Part shown: in pieces, positions 1 through 6,743 of the stretch
Layout of the letters: each line of letters begins with the position of its first letter
Position numbering within the stretch: position 1 is the stretch's first letter
Notes under the pieces: model-generated
Told to the model about the DNA's origin: nothing
What the model saw: the letters and a program-made list of their open reading frames with translations, nothing else
Database searches by the model: none
Program-made: the position numbers and the translations under genes
Assembly: GCA_900770865.1 (NCBI GenBank)
Contig: CAAGLU010000022.1
Location: 1-11,091 of the forward strand
DNA length: 11,091 nt
Source of the DNA: an uncultured Atopobiaceae bacterium
GTDB lineage: Bacteria; Actinomycetota; Coriobacteriia; Coriobacteriales; Atopobiaceae
Reading direction: 5' to 3'

Positions 1-31
1 CTCCATCCTGCTCTTCCAGTGGTTTAGATAG
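1..31 (+). CDS. 3' end of an upstream gene, probably a family 2 glycosyltransferase (partial)
   Basis: An open frame runs in from the left edge and stops at TAG 29-31. The last residues read SILLFQWFR. The stop lies only eight bases before the DUF2304 start, and the ribosome-binding site of that gene overlaps the stop. The gene is therefore on the same strand and very likely in the same transcript. DUF2304 genes commonly follow a dolichyl-phosphate-mannose-synthase-like GT2 gene, which is the likely identity here. Nine codons are too few to confirm it, so the identity is an inference from context. Confidence 0.4.
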   Translation, partial: SILLFQWFR

Positions 32-39
32 GAACTGCC

Positions 40-396
40 ATGTCCATCGTTCTTCGTATAGCCCTCATCCTTGGGGCACTGCTTGCCCTCTCCATCGTTG
101 TGCGCAAGGTGAGAAAGTCAAAGATTCGCATCGCAGACTCGGTCTATTGGGTCTGCGCTGCCGTGCTTCTCCTGATCTTGGCAGTCTTTCCTCGCATCGC
201 ATACTTCTTCTCGGACCTTCTCGGCTTCCTCTCGCCCAGCAATTTTGTGTTCCTCGTGGTCATCGCACTCATACTGCTCAAGCTCTTCAACCTTGCCTGC
301 GACGTCTCGCGCCTCACCGACAAGGTCGAGCAGCTCTCGCAGGAGCTCGCCCTGGACAAGAAGGACCTCGAAGAGGGTATCCGGAAGAGGAACTAG
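40..396 (+). CDS. DUF2304 family small membrane protein
   Basis: This 118-residue protein has three hydrophobic segments at about residues 4-21, 33-56 and 66-86. A charged helical tail at about 87-116 looks like a short coiled coil. This is the usual size and layout of DUF2304 proteins, found next to GT2 genes in cell-surface polysaccharide loci. Their biochemical role is unknown; a helper for the neighbouring polyprenyl-phosphate glycosyltransferase is the common guess. The ATG start is supported by AGGAA at 30-34, five bases upstream. The gene is coupled to the partial gene on its left. Its stop codon shares a CTAG tetranucleotide with the stop of the convergent LicD-1 gene, so the two genes overlap by four bases. 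Confidence 0.8.
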   Translation: MSIVLRIALILGALLALSIVVRKVRKSKIRIADSVYWVCAAVLLLILAVFPRIAYFFSDLLGFLSPSNFVFLVVIALILLKLFNLACDVSRLTDKVEQLSQELALDKKDLEEGIRKRN

Positions 397-1286
397 CGGC
401 GCGCCGGAGCTTGCTCCTCCCCCATCGCATTGACCCCGTCACCAAAGTCGAGGATGCGAGGAAGATGCGTGTAGCGGCCTTCCTCGGGCGGGAGCTCGTG
501 ATAGTTGCCATAGAGGGTGTGGAGGTATGCGTCGCAATCGTGCGGAGCCCTTACCGTCATGCCGTCAAAGGCAATGTCTTTGGTGGGAAATATGTCCGAG
601 GCATCGTGCACCCCGTCGAGCGGATACATGGCGTTGAACCAGCGTTCGGAGGGAACCTCGGGCTGGGCGGCCTCCATGAGCTTTTTCGAGAGCTCCTGCG
701 GCTTCCAAGCATGCGCAATGGTGTGGTGCAGCATGGAGCACGCGGTTACCTTGAGGCCACGCATCGACGTGTTGGCGGGAATCTTGGGGTGCGCGATGCC
801 ATGGAGGTAGCTCATGCGCTGCAACCGCAGGCATGTTGCCTTCTGGGCACGGGCACGTGTGGGGTCAGCATCCTCGCGGAAGAAGGGGAAGACGTCAAGG
901 AAGATCGCCTGGTTGCAGCCGGCCTCTAGCGTGACGTCGTCAATGAAGCGTGTGCCGTCGAGAAAGACCTTTGCCCAGAGCGACGTAAGTCCCGGCGTGT
1001 TCTGACACGTCGCGAGCGAGTAGCCCTTGGGTAGGGCAGCAGGAGCAAGCTCAAGGAAGCGCTGGTAGTCTTCGTAGGTCATCCCAATGTCGGTATCGTC
1101 GTCCCAGGGGATGAAGCCGCCATGGCGCACAGCGCCCAAGCACGTTCCCGACTCTACAAAGTAGTCGATGCCGTTCTCGCGACAGAGCGTGTCCACGACG
1201 TGCAGGATGCCACGCTCGGCCTCCTGCAGCCGCTCGAGGACGCCGGACGGATAGCGCCGTCGCACGTCTTGCACCTGCTTCTCCAT
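393..1286 (-). CDS. LicD family phosphotransferase (LicD-1)
   Basis: LicD proteins transfer a phosphorus head group (phosphocholine in the characterised cases) from its CDP-activated form onto a sugar of a surface glycan. This 297-residue protein carries the family signature: SGTCLGAVRHGGFIPWDDD at residues 46-64 with acidic, metal-binding positions D62-D64 and D66, then DVFPF at 131-135, then YGNYHELPP at 259-267 near the C-terminus. No signal peptide or membrane segment is seen, so it should act on the cytoplasmic face. It is the last gene of the GT2-GT2-flippase operon. Its ATG overlaps the flippase stop by one base (TGATG), which suggests translational coupling, and AGAGGG at 1291-1296 is a suitable ribosome-binding site. 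The true head group cannot be read from the sequence. Confidence 0.9.
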   Translation of the reverse strand: MEKQVQDVRRRYPSGVLERLQEAERGILHVVDTLCRENGIDYFVESGTCLGAVRHGGFIPWDDDTDIGMTYEDYQRFLELAPAALPKGYSLATCQNTPGLTSLWAKVFLDGTRFIDDVTLEAGCNQAIFLDVFPFFREDADPTRARAQKATCLRLQRMSYLHGIAHPKIPANTSMRGLKVTACSMLHHTIAHAWKPQELSKKLMEAAQPEVPSERWFNAMYPLDGVHDASDIFPTKDIAFDGMTVRAPHDCDAYLHTLYGNYHELPPEEGRYTHLPRILDFGDGVNAMGEEQAPARR

Positions 1287-2563
1287 CAGTCCCTCTCTTC
1301 CCCCTGGCTGGGCGTGGGGGCATCATCCGCCTTGCCGTCAGTGTCGAGCTTCGTGCAGTCGCGCACGAAGAACACCACCAGCGAGAGGACTGCCATGAGA
1401 TACGAACCCACGCCAACCCAGCTTACGCCGTTCATGCCAAAGAGGTCCACTACGGGAATGGTGATGGCAAGCGAGACCACAGTGGCAACCACATTACCGA
1501 GGAAGCTTGCCTTGTAGTCCCTGAGCGAGAGAAGCAGGTCGTTCATGAACCAGGCGAAGGCGGTTACGAAGGTGCAGAGCACGGCCGGGCCCAGAAGGTA
1601 GCTGTACTCGATAATCTCCTGGCCGTAGAGCAGGCCAAGCACCCACTCGCCAAAGAGAAGGATGAGGGCCGAGAAGATCACCGTAATCCCAACGATTCCC
1701 TGGATGGTACGCCTGAAGAGCCTGAGGGCGGAGGGCTTGTCATCCTTGAAGCGCTGCGCGAACTCACCCATGAGGGGGCTGTATATATACGAGGCTCCCA
1801 TCTGGACGATGGCCGCGGGGGATGCCACCGATGAGTAGATGCCCAGGGCGGCCGTGCTCACGCTCGCCGCAAGGTACTGCTTGGGCACGGTGAGGACGGC
1901 GCTCGAGCACACCTGCGCCACGACGAGCGGCAGAAGCGTGGCCAGCGTACGCGCCGCCGAGCGGAGGTCGATGATGGGGCGGATGGACTCGAAGCCAGAC
2001 GCCCGAGGCATGTCGTAGACAAAGCAGATGGCCAGGGTCGATACGGCCATAGAGGCACAGGCCAAGACCAACGAGTCCGAGAACCACAGCACCACGGAGA
2101 AGAGCGCAAGGTTTGAGACGCCCTGCATCATATAGGAGCGCCCAATGTAGTCCATGCGAAGGTGTCGCTGATCGATGGCGTGCAGACCCTCAATGAAGTT
2201 AGCGGCAAGCGACGAGACCAGATAGGCGACAATCGCTGGCACGGCATCCAGCGAGCATGTGAGCAGGGCGTAGACAACGCCCACCACGAACGCTAGGGCG
2301 CTCGTGAGCAGGCGCAGGCCAACATACTCGCCGGAGCTGTGCTCGCCGCGGACGTCGGTCACCTGCACCGTACGTAGGCGGAAGTCGGCAAAGGGCGAGA
2401 CGAGATTCGAGACGGACATAGCCAGCGACAGGGCGCCAGCCGCATCGAAGCCGTGCGAGAGCCGTACCACGGCGATGGTGATGAGGTAGTTGCAACCCAG
2501 CCTCACGATGGAGCCGGCGGAGTTCCAGGCTATGTTCTTCTTGAGCGAGAGGCCCTCGGCCAC
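1286..2563 (-). CDS. Polysaccharide flippase, MOP superfamily (Wzx/PST-like)
   Basis: This 425-residue, strongly hydrophobic protein has about twelve membrane-spanning stretches and the usual N-terminus of polysaccharide transporters: a short polar start, then LKKNIAWNSAGSIVRLGCN at residues 7-25. It would flip lipid-linked repeat units across the cytoplasmic membrane. Long hydrophobic runs are clear at about 85-105, 107-124, 146-184, 205-225, 288-314 and 355-400. The C-terminal 25 residues are polar and acidic. The start codon is GTG at 2561-2563, chosen because AAAGGAG lies six bases upstream at 2570-2576. The gene sits 51 bp after a GT2 gene and overlaps the next gene, LicD-1, by one base. 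No Wzy-type polymerase is present in this window. Confidence 0.88.
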   Translation of the reverse strand: MAEGLSLKKNIAWNSAGSIVRLGCNYLITIAVVRLSHGFDAAGALSLAMSVSNLVSPFADFRLRTVQVTDVRGEHSSGEYVGLRLLTSALAFVVGVVYALLTCSLDAVPAIVAYLVSSLAANFIEGLHAIDQRHLRMDYIGRSYMMQGVSNLALFSVVLWFSDSLVLACASMAVSTLAICFVYDMPRASGFESIRPIIDLRSAARTLATLLPLVVAQVCSSAVLTVPKQYLAASVSTAALGIYSSVASPAAIVQMGASYIYSPLMGEFAQRFKDDKPSALRLFRRTIQGIVGITVIFSALILLFGEWVLGLLYGQEIIEYSYLLGPAVLCTFVTAFAWFMNDLLLSLRDYKASFLGNVVATVVSLAITIPVVDLFGMNGVSWVGVGSYLMAVLSLVVFFVRDCTKLDTDGKADDAPTPSQGEERD

Positions 2564-2569
2564 GCTGCT

Positions 2570-2576
2570 CTCCTTT
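2570..2576 (-). promoter_or_regulatory. Ribosome-binding site fixing the GTG start of the flippase
   Basis: On the minus strand this reads AAAGGAG, six bases before the GTG at 2563-2561. It is the strongest Shine-Dalgarno sequence in this operon and decides the non-ATG start. Confidence 0.7.
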
Positions 2577-2614
2577 CTCGTCCCAGCAACAAGACACTGG
2601 GCAGGTGATAGACG

Positions 2615-3631
2615 CTACGAAACGTGGCGCCGGGCGTAGACACCCCTCAGACGGAACGCGACGCCCAGAAGCCGTGCCGTTGCCCAGAAGCCCAGCACGC
2701 GATAGGACATGGAGGCCAGATGCACCGCGGGATCCTCGTCTGCCGAGAGGAGCAGCGGCGCATGGGCGCACATCTCGAGGGAGGTGCGGTCGTCCTTGCG
2801 ACACTCCCCCATCGACGCCGTCTGCCCCATCCACACGATGAAGGGATAGGCCAGGTAGGCGCGGATGGCACGGGCATCGGCGCCGGCAAGCCCCAGCTCG
2901 TCGATGGCCGCAATGTGTCTCCCAATAATGGCAGCCAGGTCATCGGTCATCTCGCGCGTGACGGGCTTCGACGTCTGGGCGTAGACGTGACCCTTCCGGT
3001 AGCAATAGTACGGGTCATCGAGCCAGCCAACGCTCTGCGCATATTCAAGGACACTCGCGGACCAGTCGGTGTCCTCGTTGCGCATCCCCTCGGGAAACAC
3101 GATGCCGTTGGTGCGTACAAGCTCGGTGCGCACGACCTTGTTCCACACGGCGCGTGCCATGAGCCCCCGGGAGACTATCTCAAGGATGGCTTCCCCCTTC
3201 CCCATGGCAGCGACCTTCTCAGAGAGATGGGTCTCCTTGGGCGGAATGATGGTTGCAGCAGTGTCATCGTACATGCAGTTGTCGTGCATGAGGACATCCA
3301 CCGGACGGTCCGCGAGGCTTTCCGCCACACGCGCGAGGCACCGATCGTCCCTCAGGAAGTCATCGTTGTCGCAGAACGTGAGGTAGTCTCCAGTGGCATG
3401 CGAGATGCCCTCGTTGCGGGCGGAGGAGGTGCCCCCGTTTGGCTTGTGGATGGCAATCACGCGCGAATCCTCTGCGGCAAGGGCATCGCAGAGCGCACCC
3501 GAATCGTCCGTCGAGCCGTCGTCGACGAGAAGCACCTCGACGTCTCGGAACGTCTGCGACGTGATGCTTTCCACGCATTCGCGCAGGTAGTCCTGTGAGT
3601 TGTAGACGGGGATGACAATGCTGATCTTCAT
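2615..3631 (-). CDS. Family 2 glycosyltransferase (GT-A fold)
   Basis: This 338-residue GT2 enzyme would transfer a sugar from a nucleotide-sugar donor to a growing glycan on the inner membrane face. The N-terminus is the family hallmark: MKISIVIPVYNSQDYL, followed by VDDGSTDDS at 36-44. The loop NGGTSSARNEG lies at 65-75, the metal-binding CDNDD at 87-91, and a likely catalytic ED pair in NEDTDW at 185-190. The C-terminal part after about 220 is variable and probably sets acceptor choice. The reading frame stays open 37 codons further upstream, but the start at 3631 is preferred: it begins directly with the conserved beta strand and has AGGTG five bases upstream at 3637-3641. The longer start would run into the preceding gene. 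It is second in the operon, 25 bp after the first GT2. Confidence 0.9.
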   Translation of the reverse strand: MKISIVIPVYNSQDYLRECVESITSQTFRDVEVLLVDDGSTDDSGALCDALAAEDSRVIAIHKPNGGTSSARNEGISHATGDYLTFCDNDDFLRDDRCLARVAESLADRPVDVLMHDNCMYDDTAATIIPPKETHLSEKVAAMGKGEAILEIVSRGLMARAVWNKVVRTELVRTNGIVFPEGMRNEDTDWSASVLEYAQSVGWLDDPYYCYRKGHVYAQTSKPVTREMTDDLAAIIGRHIAAIDELGLAGADARAIRAYLAYPFIVWMGQTASMGECRKDDRTSLEMCAHAPLLLSADEDPAVHLASMSYRVLGFWATARLLGVAFRLRGVYARRHVS

Positions 3632-3656
3632 GGCTGCACCTGGGTCTTTGCTTGGC

Positions 3657-4526
3657 TTATCGGAAGACGGTGGCGCACGCGAGCTTTGCCGGCAGGTAGC
3701 AGAGCACGGCAAGCGGCACGTTGGGAGCCTCTCGCACGCCACCTCGGTGGTGGGCGAGCATGCAGCCTACCAGGTAGAGGGTGGTCTCACGGCAGGCGTC
3801 GTAGGGGTTTGTCGCCCTCCTAGCGCTGTCGCGCTTGTGACGCATGTAACCTATGGGATTTCGCTTGGTATTCTCGACGAAGTTCTTTGTGTAGCCATCC
3901 GGCAGGTAGTGGCAGATGGTAAGCACATGGTCGTACGTGAGCATGTCGTACTCATCATCAATGGCAAAGAACGCCATAGACTCGGCGATGAACTTCTCGC
4001 CAGGGGCAACCTCGTAGGGGTGCTGGCGCACGATGGCCGTGCGGTGGATGAGGGAAGTGTCGCCCTTGAAGTGATACTTATGGAGAAGGTCCCACATCTT
4101 GACCCTGGTCACGCCAGCGGGCATGTGGGTTCCCAGGGGCGTCTCCTCATCTGTGCCCCGCAGGGCGACGATGCCCGCGAGCGTCTCGTCCTCCCGGGCT
4201 CCCTGCCACACACCCACAATCTGCTCGATGGCCGTGGGAACCAGGTGGTCATCCGAGTCGACCACAAAGAAGAGCTCGTCCGAGCAGTTCTGCATGCCCG
4301 TGTTGGTGGCACGCTGCTTGCCGCCGTTCTCCTGGTGGATATAGGTGATGGGGACAAGGCCCTCGGCCTGCCAGTCGCGCACGAGCGCTGCGGTGTCATC
4401 CGTGGACCCATCGTCGACGACCAGCCACGTGAAGTCACGCGACGTCTGCGCCACAAGGCTCTGGTAGAGCTTGGGCAGGATGTAGGCGCGGTTGTACGTT
4501 GGCGTGAACACGCAGACGGTGGCCAT
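3657..4526 (-). CDS. Family 2 glycosyltransferase (GT-A fold), first gene of the flippase operon
   Basis: This 289-residue GT2 enzyme starts MATVCVFTPTYNRAY. It shows the nucleotide-binding VVDDGSTDDT at 36-45, the loop ENGGKQRATNTG at 66-77, and the metal-binding DSDD at 90-93. A conserved acidic stretch GEKFIAESMA at 176-185 is the likely catalytic region. The C-terminal third, including YLVGCMLAHHRGG at 251-263, has no recognisable motif. The ATG at 4526 is chosen over one 14 codons upstream because GGAG (4533-4536) stands six bases before it and the conserved core begins at once. Two residues of the core differ from the neighbouring GT2 (TPTYNR against IPVYNS), so the pair are paralogues with presumably different donor or acceptor sugars. 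It opens the operon from the divergent region at 4527-4758. Confidence 0.9.
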   Translation of the reverse strand: MATVCVFTPTYNRAYILPKLYQSLVAQTSRDFTWLVVDDGSTDDTAALVRDWQAEGLVPITYIHQENGGKQRATNTGMQNCSDELFFVVDSDDHLVPTAIEQIVGVWQGAREDETLAGIVALRGTDEETPLGTHMPAGVTRVKMWDLLHKYHFKGDTSLIHRTAIVRQHPYEVAPGEKFIAESMAFFAIDDEYDMLTYDHVLTICHYLPDGYTKNFVENTKRNPIGYMRHKRDSARRATNPYDACRETTLYLVGCMLAHHRGGVREAPNVPLAVLCYLPAKLACATVFR

Positions 4527-4567
4527 TGAAAACTCCGGTCGAGGACGTTTGGACGGGCATGCGCGCA

Positions 4568-4573
4568 ATTATG
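4568..4573 (-). promoter_or_regulatory. Candidate -10 element for the GT2-GT2-flippase-LicD-1 operon
   Basis: The minus strand reads CATAAT, five of six matches to TATAAT, about 40 bases before the ATG at 4526. No good -35 box is visible at 16-18 bp spacing. The call rests on the -10 match and on its position in the only intergenic region ahead of the operon. Confidence 0.25.
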
Positions 4574-4686
4574 AGGCAGCTGGCGCGCTGCTAGATTCTC
4601 GCACTTCCAGCTGATGCATCCGCACCAGCTGCGCTCTTGCAGCCAAAAGACCCGAAAAACAACGGAGGGGGACGCAGATAGAACCG

Positions 4687-4715
4687 TTGCGGCACCTCGG
4701 ACCTTGTCGTATTCT
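4687..4715 (+). promoter_or_regulatory. Candidate promoter for LicD-2
   Basis: TTGCGG at 4687-4692 and TATTCT at 4710-4715 are separated by exactly 17 bp. The match is three of six for the -35 and four of six for the -10. Transcription would start near 4722 and give a leader of about 37 bases before the ATG at 4759. The spacing is ideal but the boxes are only moderate. Confidence 0.35.
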
Positions 4716-4746
4716 CAGATACCATTCAGATTTCAAATACCAAGGC

Positions 4747-4752
4747 AGGAGG
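4747..4752 (+). promoter_or_regulatory. Ribosome-binding site fixing the LicD-2 start
   Basis: AGGAGG stands six bases before the ATG at 4759. It selects this start over an in-frame ATG at 4687 that has no such site and lies inside the candidate promoter. Confidence 0.75.
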
Positions 4753-4758
4753 CCGCAG

Positions 4759-5580
4759 ATGAGCGCCGGGGCACCGCTTACCCTCAAGGACATGAAGTCG
4801 GTGGAGCTTGCCATCACGAGGGAGATCTACAACGTCTGTCACGCGGAGGGCCTCACGTGCTTGCTCTATGCGGGCACCCTTCTTGGGGCCGTGCGCCACC
4901 ACGGCTTCATTCCCTGGGACGACGACGTTGACCTCGTGATGCCTCGACCTGACTACGAGCGCTTTGTCGATGCCTTTTCACGCAGGACCTCAAAGCCCTA
5001 CCTCAAGCCAACGTGGTACCGCGACCGCTCGTCGATCTATCCCTTCATCAAGATCGTGGACACGAGGACCGAGGTCATCGAACACTACGTCGACGAGCGC
5101 TGGAGCCACACCGGGGTCTGGGTGGACGTGTTCCCACTCGACGGCATTGGCGAAAACGACGCGCCCTTCGAGGAGTGCCTACGTCTGCGGAAGAAGTACG
5201 ACTATCTCACGGCAAACGTCCACGAGGGGTCATCCGCTGCCGCCAGAATCGCCAAGCGCGTGCTCAAGGCAGTCATGCCCAAGGAGGACATCTTCGATGT
5301 TGCGCGCCAGCTAGACAACATCGCCCGTGCCACACCCATCGAGAACAGCACGGACGTCGCACAGCTTGTCTGGACGCTTGGCCCCTGCGAGCGCATGCCC
5401 CGCTCGCTCCTCGAAACCACGACGCTCGAGTTTGAGGGAGGGCACTTCGACGCACCGCGAGACTACGACGCCTACCTCACGAGGCTCTACGGCGACTACA
5501 TGACGCCGCCCCCCAAGAGCGAGCGCATACCCCACAACGTGGATGCGCACTGGATTCAGGAGCCCGACCCCAAGGGCTAG
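4759..5580 (+). CDS. LicD family phosphotransferase (LicD-2)
   Basis: This second LicD-type protein has 273 residues. It carries AGTLLGAVRHHGFIPWDDD at 38-56 with acidic residues D54-D56 and D58, WVDVFPLDG at 121-129, and YGDYMTPPP at 244-252 near the C-terminus. It has no signal peptide or membrane segment. It is a single gene on the plus strand, divergent from the GT2 operon and convergent with the GT4 gene, whose stop shares its CTAG. The core is clearly homologous to LicD-1, but the middle and C-terminal parts differ throughout, so this is an old paralogue and not a recent duplicate. It probably acts on a different acceptor sugar. The head group is presumably the product of the LicC-like enzyme nearby, which is an inference from context. 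Confidence 0.9.
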   Translation: MSAGAPLTLKDMKSVELAITREIYNVCHAEGLTCLLYAGTLLGAVRHHGFIPWDDDVDLVMPRPDYERFVDAFSRRTSKPYLKPTWYRDRSSIYPFIKIVDTRTEVIEHYVDERWSHTGVWVDVFPLDGIGENDAPFEECLRLRKKYDYLTANVHEGSSAAARIAKRVLKAVMPKEDIFDVARQLDNIARATPIENSTDVAQLVWTLGPCERMPRSLLETTTLEFEGGHFDAPRDYDAYLTRLYGDYMTPPPKSERIPHNVDAHWIQEPDPKG

Positions 5581-6734
5581 GCGCGCTCTGGCTGCTCCGC
5601 CTGCGCGAAAGCACGCTCCAGCGCATGCACCGTCTGCGGCCATGAGAGGTCACGCCCCACGTGGGCGCGAAGCTCCCGCGCCTGTGCGGACGTCCAAACT
5701 GCCACAACCTGGCGGATTCCGTCCGCCATGGTTGCAGGCTCGCGATCTGGTGTGATAAGCCCAAAGGTGTTGCCGTCGTGGCAAAGCACCTCGCGCGCGC
5801 CGCCCACGTCTGGCACCACGCAGGGAACTCCCCAGGCACCCGCCTCGAGAAGAGACGTGCAGAAGCCCTCGGAGCGCGTAGGAAGGCAGAAGACGTCTGC
5901 CTGTGAGAGCAGGGCGGAGAGGTCGGCGTGACCAAGATTGCCCACGAGGTGAGCATTGGCAGGGAGATCACGCTCGAGCTGGGGACGCAGCGTACCCTCG
6001 CCCGCAAGGACGCAGGCGCACCTCTTGCCCAGCAGCTCCATGGCAGCCAGGAGCCGCTCTGGCCCCTTCTCGGGCGCAAGCCTGCCCACAAAGACAACGA
6101 GTGTCTTATCGTTTGGAATGCCAAGCTCGAAGCGGAAGTCCCTGCCAGACGATTCGCCCCGGAACGCCGCCGCATCGATGGCGTTGGGAATAACCAGAGA
6201 GGTCTTGATGCCAAAGGTCGAAAGCCAGGCCGCGCTCTTCTCGCTTATCCCGGCAAACATCGCGCCAAGCGAGACGTCCCGGGCGGTCATGTGACGCTCC
6301 CACGCATGAGCTGCGGCGTCAAGTGCCGTCCCACGACCAAAGGTGAGCCATGCAGAGCCGTGGTCGAGAAGCACTGCCGGTACGTGGAGGTCCCGCGCAA
6401 ACTGAAGCCCCGTAACCGACGTGCCGTAGAAGCGGGTGTTCACGAGGACGCGATCCACGCCCAGACCGGAAACGGCAGAGAGAAGCGAACGCTCGCGCGA
6501 GCCATGGCGTGAGAGCGGAAGCCTGCCACCCATGAGCTGCGTACTGGGCAAGCGAACGATGCGCACGCCGTCTTCCTGGGTCTCGACCTCCGGCGCGCCA
6601 GCGCGGGCAGACGTTACCACACAAACCCCGTCCCCACCTAAGACGAGCTGGTGGGCGAGGTTTGCGGTAAACGTCTCCACGCCTCCCACGTGTGGGAGGT
6701 ACTGCGCAGAAAATATGGCGTAGGTTCGTGACAT
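5577..6734 (-). CDS. Family 4 glycosyltransferase (GT-B fold)
   Basis: This 385-residue protein has the two-domain layout of retaining GT4 enzymes. The N-terminal acceptor domain has the loop PHVGGVETF at 14-22. The C-terminal donor domain has VIPNAID at 181-187, VGRLAPEKG at 216-224, and the E-x7-E motif with E289 and E297 in SEGFCTSLLEAG. It would add a sugar, often to a lipid-linked glycan, from the cytoplasmic side. It is the last gene of the transporter operon, nine bases after the LicC-like gene. Its own ribosome-binding site is weak (AGG three bases before the ATG), so its translation may depend on the upstream gene. Its stop overlaps that of the convergent LicD-2 gene. The sugar specificity cannot be told. 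Confidence 0.9.
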   Translation of the reverse strand: MSRTYAIFSAQYLPHVGGVETFTANLAHQLVLGGDGVCVVTSARAGAPEVETQEDGVRIVRLPSTQLMGGRLPLSRHGSRERSLLSAVSGLGVDRVLVNTRFYGTSVTGLQFARDLHVPAVLLDHGSAWLTFGRGTALDAAAHAWERHMTARDVSLGAMFAGISEKSAAWLSTFGIKTSLVIPNAIDAAAFRGESSGRDFRFELGIPNDKTLVVFVGRLAPEKGPERLLAAMELLGKRCACVLAGEGTLRPQLERDLPANAHLVGNLGHADLSALLSQADVFCLPTRSEGFCTSLLEAGAWGVPCVVPDVGGAREVLCHDGNTFGLITPDREPATMADGIRQVVAVWTSAQARELRAHVGRDLSWPQTVHALERAFAQAEQPERA

Positions 6735-6743
6735 GAACCTAGC

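Larger units (their letters stand above)
4527..4758. other. Divergent intergenic region between the GT2 operon and LicD-2
   Basis: This 232 bp stretch is the only long non-coding segment in the window. It must hold the promoters of both divergent units. It contains three copies of the palindrome CAGCTG (4577-4582, 4608-4613, 4626-4631). The last two lie in an imperfect direct repeat, GCAC(TTC)CAGCTG at 4601-4613 and GCACCAGCTG at 4622-4631. The palindrome GATGCATC lies at 4613-4620. No terminator-like hairpin, RNA gene or convincing small reading frame was seen. Confidence 0.6.

Noticed and set aside
2582..2601. Possible hairpin CCCAG-N10-CTGGG between the second GT2 and the flippase
   Set aside because: The stem is only five base pairs with a ten-base loop and no T-run follows in the direction of transcription, so it is not a credible terminator. 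The flippase is more likely co-transcribed.
2624..3598. Long open frame on the plus strand opposite the second GT2 gene
   Set aside because: Its translation has no recognisable family, and it lies entirely opposite a GT2 gene with intact motifs. GC-rich codon bias readily produces such antisense frames.
3632..3742. Upstream extension of the second GT2 by 37 codons
   Set aside because: The extension overlaps the end of the preceding GT2, has a cysteine- and arginine-rich composition unlike a GT2 N-terminus, and the start at 3631 has its own ribosome-binding site.
3612..4529. Long open frame on the plus strand opposite the first GT2 gene
   Set aside because: The same reasoning applies: the minus strand carries a clear GT2 with VVDDGSTDDT and DSDD motifs, and the plus frame has no ribosome-binding site or known domain.
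5477..6512. Overlapping long frames on both strands within the GT4 gene
   Set aside because: The GT4 frame has the complete E-x7-E and GRLAPEKG motifs. The alternatives are arginine- and proline-rich shadow translations.
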